Positions 55,036 through 64,000 of a DNA stretch of 64,000 nt are shown here, piece by piece. Position 1 is the first letter of the stretch. Every line of letters begins with the position of its first letter. Under the pieces are notes generated by a model. That model was not told the DNA's origin and did no database searches. It saw only the letters and a program-made list of their open reading frames with translations. The position numbers were made by a program, and so were the translations under genes. Source of the stretch: Strongylocentrotus purpuratus (Eukaryota > Echinodermata > Echinoidea > Camarodonta > Strongylocentrotidae); the NCBI RefSeq assembly GCF_000002235.5, contig NW_022145607.1, positions 35,997,029 to 36,061,028 of the forward strand, given 5' to 3'.

Positions 55036-55516
55036 AATTACACCTCTTGCACTGCACGTAAATGTCTAGTCTGCTATAACAGACCCAAACTTGACAGTTT
55101 ATTATAATTCAAAGATTTTAGTTAGTGGAGCCCTGGAGCCTAGCTCTGTCAGTCTCTGGCTGTGTCAGATTAGAATCGACTAAATTTCAGCGCCTATGGT
55201 GTAAATTAGACCAGCATATTCCTCACAGAGCACTGAACTGAGCAGACACTTTCTTACTCACAACGACTGACAAAACGTACAAGGGCTTGTGCTTGCAGAC
55301 TACTAGCTGTACGCAAACGTAACGTAACAAACTAGATGCATGATGTCATAACTTTCGTGCTGAGCTAGCTGCTGACGTGAGAGGAACTTGACTTGAGCTG
55401 AACGGTGTTACTGTTCTTAGTTTTCCATAATATCTATGGATAGTTAGATCTACCGATCTTTCCATCGATTATTCAACACATGACGAAATTGTTCCCTCTG
55501 TATTCATCTCGATAGA
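55036..55516. other. Upstream region of RCAN
   Basis: Contains part of a repeat shared with 10780-10860 ('gctctgtcagtctctggctg'). It likely includes the RCAN promoter; no core motif is certain. Confidence 0.4.
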
Positions 55517-55540
55517 ATGACTGAAAACCGAATAATTTGA
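55517..55540 (+). other. Upstream ORF before RCAN
   Basis: ATG followed by six codons and TGA (MTENRII), ending 23 bases before the RCAN start codon, if this sequence lies in the 5' UTR. It could reduce translation of the main frame. The transcription start is unknown. Confidence 0.45.
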
Positions 55541-55563
55541 CAGAGAACCGAGAAGTGAACAAA

Positions 55564-55704
55564 ATGGATGCAGTGAACGGAGAATCGAGTGAAAGGCAAC
55601 GCACATCACGGCAGTCGACGGGAGAGTTTCAATACAGTGAACTGCCCGTAGCACTCATTGCTACCAACGTCAGCGAATGTGTGTTTACAGATGACAAAGA
55701 AAGG
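55564..55704 (+). CDS. RCAN1: RCAN coding exon 1
   Basis: Forty-seven codons, MDAVNGESSERQRTSRQSTG to FTDDKER, donor AGG/gtaaat. The ATG at 55564 is the first in this frame after an in-frame stop. Other first exons (as in vertebrate RCAN1) cannot be excluded. Confidence 0.83.
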
Positions 55705-58700
55705 GTAAATGGTAGTTGTAACGTAAATTGTAAACATAACAAGATTGTGAAGAAAAGTGCAAAAAGTTCAGGGAAAGATGTTATTTTTGTAGAGATTTTT
55801 CATTTTTCAGTATTTTTGTTGTTGCAATGAATGTTGGTGTTAACTGTTATTAATGTTACTGTTAGATTGAAAATTTCTGTCTCTTTCGTTTGTTAGCCTC
55901 TGATTTGGGTTGGGTCGGCTCATCTCTTCGAGAGAGGAGCTGACTCTACTCTACGCAAATCAGAGGCTAACCAACGAACAAAAGAGACAGAAATGTTGGT
56001 GTGTGCGCAACAGGGGTGATAGTGAGCACTACAAAAAAAATAGGTTTTTTGTTTTTCCCTCAACCACGCCCCCCTTGAGTAAAAAAAAAAAAGAGGATTC
56101 GCGGGGAAAAAATGGCATTTAACATTCCCCCTTTCGAGTAAGAAAATTGGGACAAAATTGGGGGAAAAATAGGGCAAGATTGGGAAGAATAGAGAAAATA
56201 ATAGGGAAATCGGGAAAATCAGGATAAAATAGAGAAGAAAAAAAAAATTGGTAAAAAAAAAAAAAAAAAAAAGAAAATCTGGATTTTTTTTTTTTTTTTT
56301 TTTTTAAATCGGGAAAAAAAAAAAAAATCGGGAAAAAATCGGGAAAAATAAAAAAAATCGGGAAACCGATTTAAATCGGGTTTTTATCAGGCCTGGCGCA
56401 ATCCAGAAAAGAGGGGAGGGGGGGGGTGGGGGGTGCCGTAGTGATATCCATTTTTGACCCGTAACTCAGGAATGGAGATGCCCTACTAAAACGTACCCCC
56501 AAAAACCGAAAATACTCTAAAGAGCTAAGAAAATTGACATGAAACAGGTAAGAAACATAACAACTTTTAAATCATGACCATTATTTGAACAATTGATGAA
56601 GATTTAGTTGATTTTGGGTAGACCTATGTTTCAGTATGTTTTCTCCACGCCGGAGTTATGGGTCACAAATGGATACAAAAGTACACTATTTAAACATATT
56701 TGTGGCTTGCACCCAGTAAATAAGATCGGTTGATCGATCTGTATTGAAAAACAAGTCAGAAAAAATCTTGGAACCAGCGGGACTTGAACCTGCATCTACT
56801 GCTTGCCGGGCAGCGACTCTACCACCAGGCCATCACAGGTCCATGGCACAATCAGGATGAACTAGAAACAAATACCGAAGCTCTCCTGATTTATTCTGAC
56901 TTATTAATATTCATTAGTCCGCCATAGGACAATAACTTTTATAAGTGTAATGCTTCCTGGGAGAAATTTCAATTATTCTTCTTCTTCTTCTTCCAGTATA
57001 GTACAGTCCGCCGTTGGCGTATTATCGTACCTTATTTATTTATTATTTAAACATATTTGTGGCTTATACCCAGTAAATAAGATCGATTGATCGATATTGA
57101 AAGCTTCAGAGCTTTGGAGAGCTTTGGTATTTGTTTCTAGTTCATCCATGACTGTGCCATGGACCAGTGATGGCCTGGTGGTAGAGTCGCTGCCCGGCAA
57201 GCAGTAGATGCAGGTTCATGTCCCACTGGTTCCAAGATTTACTCTGACTTGTTTTTCAATACAGATCGATCAATCCTTTACCTTTACCCAAGATTCTGGA
57301 AGAATGCTGTGTTCTCAGCAGTCGGGCTTCCAGTTCAATTTTATTTTCTTTCTTCTCGTAGTTGGGTGTCTTCATCTTGGTAAGTTTGTCTGGCTCAGTT
57401 CTGCATCGGGTATTCTACTCATATGGGGAGCAGAAACGCTTGTCCTTCCATACTCGATAATGTCTGGCTTTAAAGGCATTCACCGATCTTATTTACTGGG
57501 TGTAAGCCACAAATATGTTTAAATAATTGAAATTTCTCCCAGGAAGCATTACATTTATAAAAAGAAAGTACACTAGCGCCAAGAGGGCTAGGGGCGAATT
57601 TTAGCTTGATAGATTACAGACTCTAGCCCTTTTTTTAAATACCCAACATATCCAGTCATAACATATCAGGAAATTCTATCAATAGAAGCCATAGCATGAT
57701 TTGATAATGTTTACATTTGATGTCTTTATCCAGGCTGCATTTGAGGAGATGTGTTCTGTGTATGGAGAGAGGGTTGAGTTCCACTACCTTCCCAGCTTTC
57801 GTCGTATCAGAGTGACCTACGGATCACCAGAAGAAGCCGTTGGAGCTAGGATAGCGTTACATTCCAAAGATATCTGTGGCTCCATTGTCAATTTCTATTT
57901 TGCACAGGTAATTGTCGCCACTTTTTTCAGCCACAAGCGCTCCTCATTATTTTTTTTCACTAACCAAATTCATAGATTTAACCCTGGACCCAAAACTGTA
58001 CCTAACCCTAACCCTTTGACAAAATAAAGCCTGGAGCGCTCATCATAGGACTAAATGTTGCATCATCGATTAGACATTGTGTGGTGATTATTTAACAGAA
58101 AGTATGTTATATCAAGGTGATCTTTACCTCCTAGTTATGCATGAAATCTATCAATGATTTATTAGTTGGAATCGTGCAATTTCCTGAATGTAACATTTGA
58201 ATCTAGTTATTTTATGTGGAGTGATTTTAGTGCATATAAACTATCAAACTATGAAAGCATGTGTAGATTTGATTTCATGGGGATTCATCAATGCCATGAA
58301 ATTATTTGAGTCAGTGATCATCAATATTGATTACCGTATTATTATGATTTGAAAGATTAGAGTCTCTGAATCCAACTCCGGCCATACTTTAGGTAACGCT
58401 AAAGAGCTGAGCTCTATTCTCTCATCATCATTCTGTGAATGAAATCAGAAAATGAATTATGATAGCCTTCTCAGTTATTGTTTACTTTTATGACTATTTT
58501 CTTGTTTTTGTACCTGTAGACCAAGATATTGAAAGACAGCAACCCAAGCCTGGAGCTTCCTGAGCCGGTCAGACAGTTCTTGATATCCCCTCCAGCTTCT
58601 CCTCCTATCGGTTGGGAGCCTGTACCAGAGTCAGAACCCGTGATTGACTATGACCTTCTAGCTGCACTAGCCAATCTTGCACCAGGTAGATACAATATTT

Positions 58701-60907
58701 ATAATTAACCGTATCAGACATCTGAGCAAGGCCATTTTTAAATTGTATTGTCCTCGAGGTTTAATTGATAAGCCAACAAAACCATGGGTGAAACAAATTT
58801 TATTGACCGCTCAAAAAAGTCAATGGGATTTGTGTGTAATTTGCCGGTCAATGTTATTAGACAGTTAACCAATGAACAAATATTATTGCCCAATCTGAAA
58901 AGTCAATGGCAAAATGCATGTTAAAATACTGTTTGCAGTGTATCAACATTTTTGTCAAGCACTATATGCACAGTGCTGGTTTGACAATGTTTTTTGCAAC
59001 TTTTCATGCTAGGAAACCCTGTGCAGTGTAGGTTACTGTATTTTACATAATTTAAGAGCAAGATAGTAAGAGTTTCTTGTTTGCTCTAGATGTCTGATGT
59101 GGTTAATAACAGTAATATTGACTGCCTAATTCAGGACAATACGACTTGTCATTTATCACTCTCACCTTCGGTTCGGGCGATATGTATCATATTGCCCTGA
59201 ACGCAGTCAATACTACTTAACTATGACATCAAACTTTTGCCATTCTGTTTCTCTTACTTTTCCACTTTCATACCAATGACAGAGATGCCAACTGTTCCGT
59301 TTTTGCCGTATTTGTTCTGTTTTGTCGCTATGAATTCGGCAGTACGTTTTTTGTATGTTTTGTTACCCAATCTTTCAAATTTAATTTTTTTTTTTTTTTC
59401 TTAATTTCTGATCATGGGCTTTGTGTCGTAAGTGTATTATGCCTTTACATCTTCAAACGATGCACGCAGGATGGTGATACGGGCCCCAAACTGCGCACAT
59501 TGCGAACAACCCACGTGTAATGTATGCAAGTTGCGCTCCAATCCGCGTAGGTATACGTGGTACTGCCGGGTTTTTTAAGCTGCTCGATTGGGCGATATGT
59601 TAAGTTGAGAGATTTTTTCAAAAATACTGTTTTTTGCTCTTAAGAATACTTTTTTTTGTTGAAGAAGGTTGGCATCTCTGCAATGAACTCATTGGAAAGG
59701 TTGGATTGCCCTTCAATTACTATCTATATTTAGGTACATGTATTGTTTCATGATAATTGTTTATAGACAGTAGATAAAGGTACTTCCTTTGTGGCAAAGC
59801 AAGAGGTCATCTGTGACGTACTCGCAGTTCACTTCTAAATCCTGTTATTACATGGCCTATTTCTTTATGAACAAAAATAGCATTAGATGGTGACTACTGG
59901 CTGAATTGTTGTGGTTTATCCAGTACAAGGCCAAAGAGTTTATGTACAGTCAAATCTGCTTTAGTGGCCACCTCTCTGTAAATGCTGGGACCTGTCTATA
60001 GTGCTCACCCATATTGCCTCCCGAGAAAGAAATTTGTTTTGAAGAACCTGTCTAAAAAGGCCACCTGTCTACAGCGGCCACTTTTTGTAGACTGGTTTTT
60101 ATGTTACACACATCTGTATGTTTGCCATGTAATGTCTAATAGTCATACATCTGCTAATTGAAGACCCCCCCCCCCCTCCTTTCACTGCCATAGTTTTGTT
60201 TCAATTTTTATTGATAGAACAAGACAGGTAGATAGATTTGACGTTTTGATTATAAACATTAGTTCTAAGAAAGCCTACCAATCAGGTGAAAATCTTAACA
60301 AGGAACCAACTCTATTTGTTTGTATAAACTCAAGGTGATAATCCCAACCTTTACTGTTTGCTCGTATACAGTATGTGATGATACATTACTGTGATACATG
60401 TACATGTACACATACTGTAAGAACACTTGAAAATAAGTTCTTTCTTCACAATCAGTAGAAAAATTACCCATTACGATTAAAGCTTTCACTAGGCCTGAAG
60501 AAGCAAGCAAAATCTTACCGAAACACATAATTTCGCCACTGATTGTGAAAAAAAATAAAAAATTTCAAGTTACATCACAGATCATATGATCATATGAGTA
60601 GGAATGCTATGATAGAAATGCCAAATTGCCAATATTGGAATGTTGTATGATTTTTTGTTTGTACATGTAAACAATGTGATGATACATTACTGTGAATCAC
60701 TTTCTGTATTAGAGCAATGCTGATATTCAAATATTGTTTGAATGCTTGTTTGATTGCTCGTTTACAGGTGAGACTCACGAGCTCCACCCAGCCCAGGGTA
60801 ACAAGCCAAGCATCGTAGTAGAGCCTTGCGATGATCCAAAAGCAAAACGGCCAGTCCCATCGAAGATCCAACAGACCAAGAGACCCGATCTTCCATGCTC
60901 ATCATGA
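55564..60907 (+). CDS. RCAN1: Regulator of calcineurin (RCAN/calcipressin), four coding exons, complete
   Basis: Cytoplasmic protein that binds and modulates the Ca2+/calmodulin-dependent phosphatase calcineurin, feeding back on NFAT-type signalling. Exons 55564-55704, 57734-57907, 58520-58685 and 60768-60907 give 206 residues (human isoforms 197-252). Exon 1 contributes SELPVALIATNV, matching the first strand of the RRM-like fold. Exon 2 continues it to VNFYFAQ, the end of the fold in all RCANs. Exon 3 has the family hallmark FLISPPASPP, whose serines are phosphorylated in vertebrates, and then IDYDLLAAL. Exon 4 has KPSIVVEP, a PxIxIT-like calcineurin docking site, and QTKRP, the TxxP motif. 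Splice sites are GT-AG and phases join (0,0,1). An invertebrate probably has a single RCAN gene, so the number in the symbol is nominal. Confidence 0.95.
55868..56003. repeat. Foldback repeat in RCAN intron 1
   Basis: Left arm 'tttctgtctctttcgtttgt' then 'tagcctctgattt'; the right arm is its complement (55966-56003). A second small inverted repeat (ctcatctcttcgagagaggag) sits in the loop. Confidence 0.8.
56220..56400. repeat. A/T homopolymer field with 'atcgggaaaa' units
   Basis: Runs of A and T with the repeated word 'aaatcgggaaaaa'. Low complexity. Confidence 0.7.
56766..56842 (-). pseudogene. tRNA-like module, minus copy
   Basis: Minus strand: TGGCCTGGTGGTAGAGTCGC, CTGCCCGGCAAGCAG and GGTTCAAGTCCCGCTGG. 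The B box is good. Lack of acceptor pairing and its place in a repeat argue for a SINE or tRNA-derived module. Confidence 0.55.
57164..57235 (+). pseudogene. tRNA-like module, plus copy
   Basis: Same sequence as the minus copy with GGTTCATGTCCCACTGG in the B-box arm, so slightly decayed. Confidence 0.55.
57734..57907 (+). CDS. RCAN1: RCAN coding exon 2 (RRM-like core)
   Basis: Fifty-eight codons, AAFEEMCSVYGERVEFHYLP to DICGSIVNFYFAQ; acceptor atccag, donor cacag/gtaatt. It lacks the arginine-rich insertions of some fly homologues. Confidence 0.95.
58520..58685 (+). CDS. RCAN1: RCAN coding exon 3 (FLISPP motif)
   Basis: TKILKDSNPSLELPEPVRQF then LISPPASPPIGWEPVPESEP and VIDYDLLAALANLAP plus one base; acceptor ctgtag, donor ccag/gtagat. 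Confidence 0.96.
59280..59680. mobile_element. 401-bp TIR element with CAGAGATGCCAAC ends, RCAN intron 3
   Basis: Left CAGAGATGCCAACTGTTCC, right GAAGGTTGGCATCTCTG; direct repeat CAATGA on both sides (59274-59279 and 59681-59686). The end sequence resembles hAT ends but the flank repeat is six rather than eight bases. Confidence 0.68.
59945..60107. mobile_element. MITE of the TACAGTGAAACCTG family, copy 5, RCAN intron 3
   Basis: Left TACAGTCAAATCTGCTTTAG, right 'agactggtttttatgtta' (diverged). The interior has 'ggccacctgtctaca'. Confidence 0.68.
60768..60907 (+). CDS. RCAN1: RCAN coding exon 4 (calcineurin docking motifs)
   Basis: GETHELHPAQGNKPSIVVEP to QQTKRPDLPCSS and TGA; acceptor tttacag. 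The C-terminus is shorter and less acidic than vertebrate RCAN1. Confidence 0.94.
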
Positions 60908-61407
60908 TCATCACTCAAATCATCAGAGCTCAAGACTGGCTCGATTGATCTTATGTGTCTCGTAGCTGAATGACTCTTTATAGTCTGCATCAGAAATGAG
61001 GTTACTGCCTTGGTTGGTTCACACAGGAAGTGAATACTGTACTAGTAATTAAGATCAACTAAACGCTTGGCTTCCAGCTTAAGTTGAAGCTTACTTGTTC
61101 ACTTGAATATTTTATATGACCAGGCAATTACAGCTTTAGAAGTTTATCTCTTCCAGCCTGAATCTGGGGTCCTACACGACCCATTTTTGGAGGGGGTTCG
61201 GATTTAACTTTTGAGAATCTGTTTGCTTGCGCTCTGTGTTAAGGATCTTGAAAGCTTGGCGATGTCGACTTTATTCGCATCTGTGTGTTCCGAACGCAGT
61301 TGGTGTCGAGCCGTGCTTAATCATTTCTGTTTGCTCAGTAGCAAGTGTACATGTATTTGATGTAGACAATTAGGGCTGATAATAGCTGCGTTTATAACTT
61401 GAGATAG

Positions 61408-61477
61408 AGAAAGCTAGAGAGAGAGCGAGAGAGAGAGAGAGAGAGAGAGAGAGTGAGAGAGAGAGAGAGAGAGGGAG
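61408..61477. repeat. GA microsatellite in the RCAN 3' UTR region
   Basis: gagaga with a few gc/gt interruptions. Confidence 0.88.
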
Positions 61478-61541
61478 CTGGGCTACAGAATTTGAAATTT
61501 AGTCACCTTTCCCTGACTCCACTAGAGTGAAACATATTACA

Positions 61542-61547
61542 AATAAA
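61542..61547 (+). promoter_or_regulatory. Candidate RCAN polyadenylation signal
   Basis: AATAAA about 635 bp after the stop codon. ATTAAA at 62637-62642 is a distal alternative. Confidence 0.35.
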
Positions 61548-63352
61548 CTGTTGATTGTCAAACAAATATTCAAGCGATAATACTAGGGCGTGAAGAAAGT
61601 GTGATGCAGTCTTACAACGAAGTTATGTTTGATTATATTTATTTATCAAGGATATATTAGTACTATTTAGCACTAAAGCCCACTGGATATATTATGTTCT
61701 TCTGTTTATGAGCTAGTTTGGAAGAATAGCAATATATTAAGATTTAGACAAGATAAATATTCATTGTTGAGGTTCTTTATGATCATAAATAGCGCAGGGC
61801 CTGGTGGGCTGTTGGTTGGAGTAAGGTCTATATAAGGACATCATTGACAGTCTTAAACCTGGTCCAACTCACTATGAGTTCGAGCTTCTAGGACTTTTCT
61901 TACAGTGGGAAGGCCTTCAGGAAGCCACTTTAGAGATAGGATCTAGGCAAGGGCCAATATAGGTCACTTGTACAAGACTGTAAAAAAACCCAGAGGGGGA
62001 CGTTGGTTATGTGTTTAACTGTTCATGGAAGTTATGTAAGCGCTCATTTTTGCACCAATGATGCATTATATGATACGCAGGTGGAAATATTCTTTCAAAA
62101 AGGAAAACGACAAATAGGCTTTTCATGAAGCATCTCCGTCACTTTGGCAGTGATTATTTTACAATACACTACACAATTGGGACTTCTCCATGTTTAAAAG
62201 ATATGTGGGTCATTTGAACATGTCTCCAAAGTCTTGACCTGGTTATAATTTTAATATTCATGTAACCATAAAGAATGTCATTCAGGTGTCTAAATTTTCA
62301 TATTTATGATATTCTTTACCAATTTGGACTGCACTTCAAAAGGAAGCAATAGGTCATTGGATGTTGTAAATTGTTGTATAAAATTTGTATTTGTAGGTTA
62401 GATTAATGCAGATGCCAAATTATCAGTTTTCCTTCGTTGTTTTACCAAGAGTTGCCATTATAGAATCCTTGATTAATCTTAAATGATGTAGTGATCATAT
62501 TATCAAACTTGTTTCTTTCAATGGAGAATGGAGGTGTATGTAGGGGAGAGCTACCATATATATATATATAACTGTATGTATATTTTTAAAGCACAAGATC
62601 AAATATCTTTGTATTTGACATCATTAGACTATTGTCATTAAAGTTTCATTTACTCACAATATGACAGGTTTTCAAATGATACCACCTCAGTTGACTGCAT
62701 GGGTCAATGTTCTTTATGCTACTCATATTTGAGGCAATTTTAATGTTTCCTAAAACAGTTTTAATCTATATTCATGAATTATGCTTTACATACAGTAGAT
62801 ACCGAATCTGTGGATTTTCATTTAATGCATGCATTTGGATGAACAAAAATGGCCATTGTTAAAAAACCTATGATGTAATGTTATGAGTTTTTTGAGTTAT
62901 TATGCAATGATTCCTGAGTCTTACATTTGATAGAAATCAGGTTGATACACTGTAACAAGGCATTTGTCTGATTTCAGGCCCTGACAACTTCCCATGTTGG
63001 GCTTTTTCAGGCTTTATATTGTACAGCACATATGGGGCTTTAACGTGTTCTGGCTTCTTTTCAGGCCCAGTGAGTAAAACTTACTGGCATCCCTGATATT
63101 GATGTATTTTAATCAATGTGTTTGAAGTACAAAATGTAATGTACACTGTAAAAAATGAATACATATTGATGAATTTTAATCAAGCCGTGGGACACGTTAC
63201 GCAGCAAAACGACAATATTCAGCTTGTGATCTTGGCCTTGGTTTGAGAGGAGATATTATAAATATTTGTTAAATTAGATGTACAGTATTTATTCGAAGGA
63301 ATATTAACATGACTTGTAAGGTTCAGATATAAACTGCATAGTAGTCCTCATG
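61548..63352. other. RCAN 3' UTR or flank
   Basis: AT-rich, with a TA run near 62558-62570. No further coding exon recognised. Confidence 0.45.
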
Positions 63353-63529
63353 TACGGTGAAACCTGTCTATAAAGACCAACCGAGAGAGACTAGAAAAGT
63401 GGTTGTTATAGGAAGGTGGTCTTTATGTACAGGTTCCTTTAGTACATGTTTCAATGAGAAACCATTTTTAAGGGAAACAAAAAATGTGGTCTTTCTGTAC
63501 AGGTGGTCACTAAAGCAGGTTTGACTGTA
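63353..63529. mobile_element. MITE of the TACAGTGAAACCTG family, copy 6
   Basis: Left TACGGTGAAACCTGTC, right CAGGTTTGACTGTA. One of the best-preserved copies; TA at both edges. Confidence 0.82.
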
Positions 63530-63631
63530 TTATGTACTTTTTTTGTTGCTGCATTGTGGTGCTCATGTATTTTTTTAATGTAGTTCGCAGTCGTTTAGTC
63601 GCAACATGTTAAGTTACTTTTAAAATTGCAT

Positions 63632-64000
63632 TTAAAGATATGCATGTCCCTTTTGTAGCCAACATCAAATTCTGTAGAACTTTGCAGGAATTACGAATAT
63701 ATGTCATGTATGTCCTATCTGTGAAATTTAAACGTTAACAGTGTCCTAATATTCAAATTATGCAAGGAAACCTGTTTACTTGCTAGACTTCACTGTCAGA
63801 CATTATTGAGTGACTGACTGGCTTTTTTCATCTTTGGTAGTAACAAACATAAAATGAGCTGTAAAGGGTACATGCGCATTTGTCTACATCAATACCGGTA
63901 ACCCACTTCTTGTAATGGCCAAAATTAAACTGATTTAATCTTTGCGCAGCACAAAACGTACGAACATTCAGTACAATGGTCTGAAAAATCAGACTATTAC
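63632..64000. mobile_element. TTAA-flanked element, family A, copy 3 (cut by window end)
   Basis: Starts TTAAAGATATGCATGTCCC and matches the right arm of 9026-10170 in reverse, including 'ctgacaggg' region words and 'aaaatgagctgtaaagggta'. It gives the empty site for the nested element of copy 1. Confidence 0.75.

Larger units (their letters stand above)
56690..57562. mobile_element. Composite inverted element with two opposed tRNA-like modules
   Basis: The phrase 'tttaaacatatttgtggctt' then 'acccagtaaataagatcg' occurs at 56690, at 57047 and inverted at 57483-57526. An outer inverted pair 'tgcttcctgggagaaatttc' lies at 56950 and 57530. Between them are two tRNA-like modules in opposite orientation (56766-56842 minus, 57164-57235 plus). 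It looks like one element inserted in or beside another of the same family. Confidence 0.65.

Noticed and set aside
32738..55564. Functional cluster or operon of eIF1A, EED and RCAN
   Set aside because: The genes are on alternating strands, kilobases apart and in unrelated pathways; adjacency alone is no evidence of a system.
57208..57522. 104-residue open frame with a hydrophobic stretch in RCAN intron 1
   Set aside because: It begins in a tRNA-like module and ends in an inverted repeat end, with no similarity I recognise to any protein.

Overview
The window is animal genomic DNA, AT-rich, with small exons, GT-AG introns and dense interspersed repeats. Four conserved metazoan genes were assembled exon by exon from the sequence. 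The gene set, the abundance of ACATGTA-type words and the TTAA-flanked 'AAAGGGGAAGTCCACCC' repeats suggest an invertebrate deuterostome, most likely a sea urchin. The species is an inference and is not proven by anything here.

Layout. (1) Bases 1-27575, minus strand: the 5' part of a p90 ribosomal S6 kinase gene (RPS6KA/RSK). Four coding exons run from the start codon to the ATP-binding region of the N-terminal kinase domain, and the gene continues beyond base 1. (2) 27576-32737: a divergent intergenic region with a TTAA-flanked element, a perfect-looking hairpin, long polypurine tracts and hairpin-bearing tandem repeats. (3) 32738-37122, plus strand: complete eIF1A in five coding exons; the last supplies only one codon plus the stop. 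(4) 37123-42825: convergent intergenic region with two MITE copies and one tRNA-derived SINE. (5) 42826-52506, minus strand: complete EED (Polycomb PRC2 WD40 subunit), 11 coding exons, 461 residues. A 54-bp minisatellite starts over its stop codon. (6) 52507-55563: divergent intergenic region with a hAT-like element and a degenerate 'ggggcac' minisatellite. (7) 55564-60907, plus strand: complete RCAN (calcineurin regulator), four coding exons, 206 residues, with a short upstream ORF. (8) 60908-64000: probable RCAN 3' UTR and flank with more repeats.

The four genes are unrelated in function (MAPK-pathway kinase, translation initiation, chromatin silencing, calcineurin control). They alternate in strand, giving two head-to-head pairs and one tail-to-tail pair, and nothing suggests that they form an operon or a shared system. 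The rest is repeat biology: hAT-like elements with intact 8-bp target duplications, several TTAA-flanked families, a PIF/Harbinger-like MITE, tRNA-derived SINEs, decayed non-LTR retrotransposon pieces, and nested insertions whose order can be read because empty copies lie in the same window. I see no CRISPR array and no convincing novel multigene system. The most distinctive observations are the minisatellite grown out of the EED stop-codon region, the one-codon last exon and altered acidic tail of eIF1A, and a kinase exon closely bracketed by two transposons.
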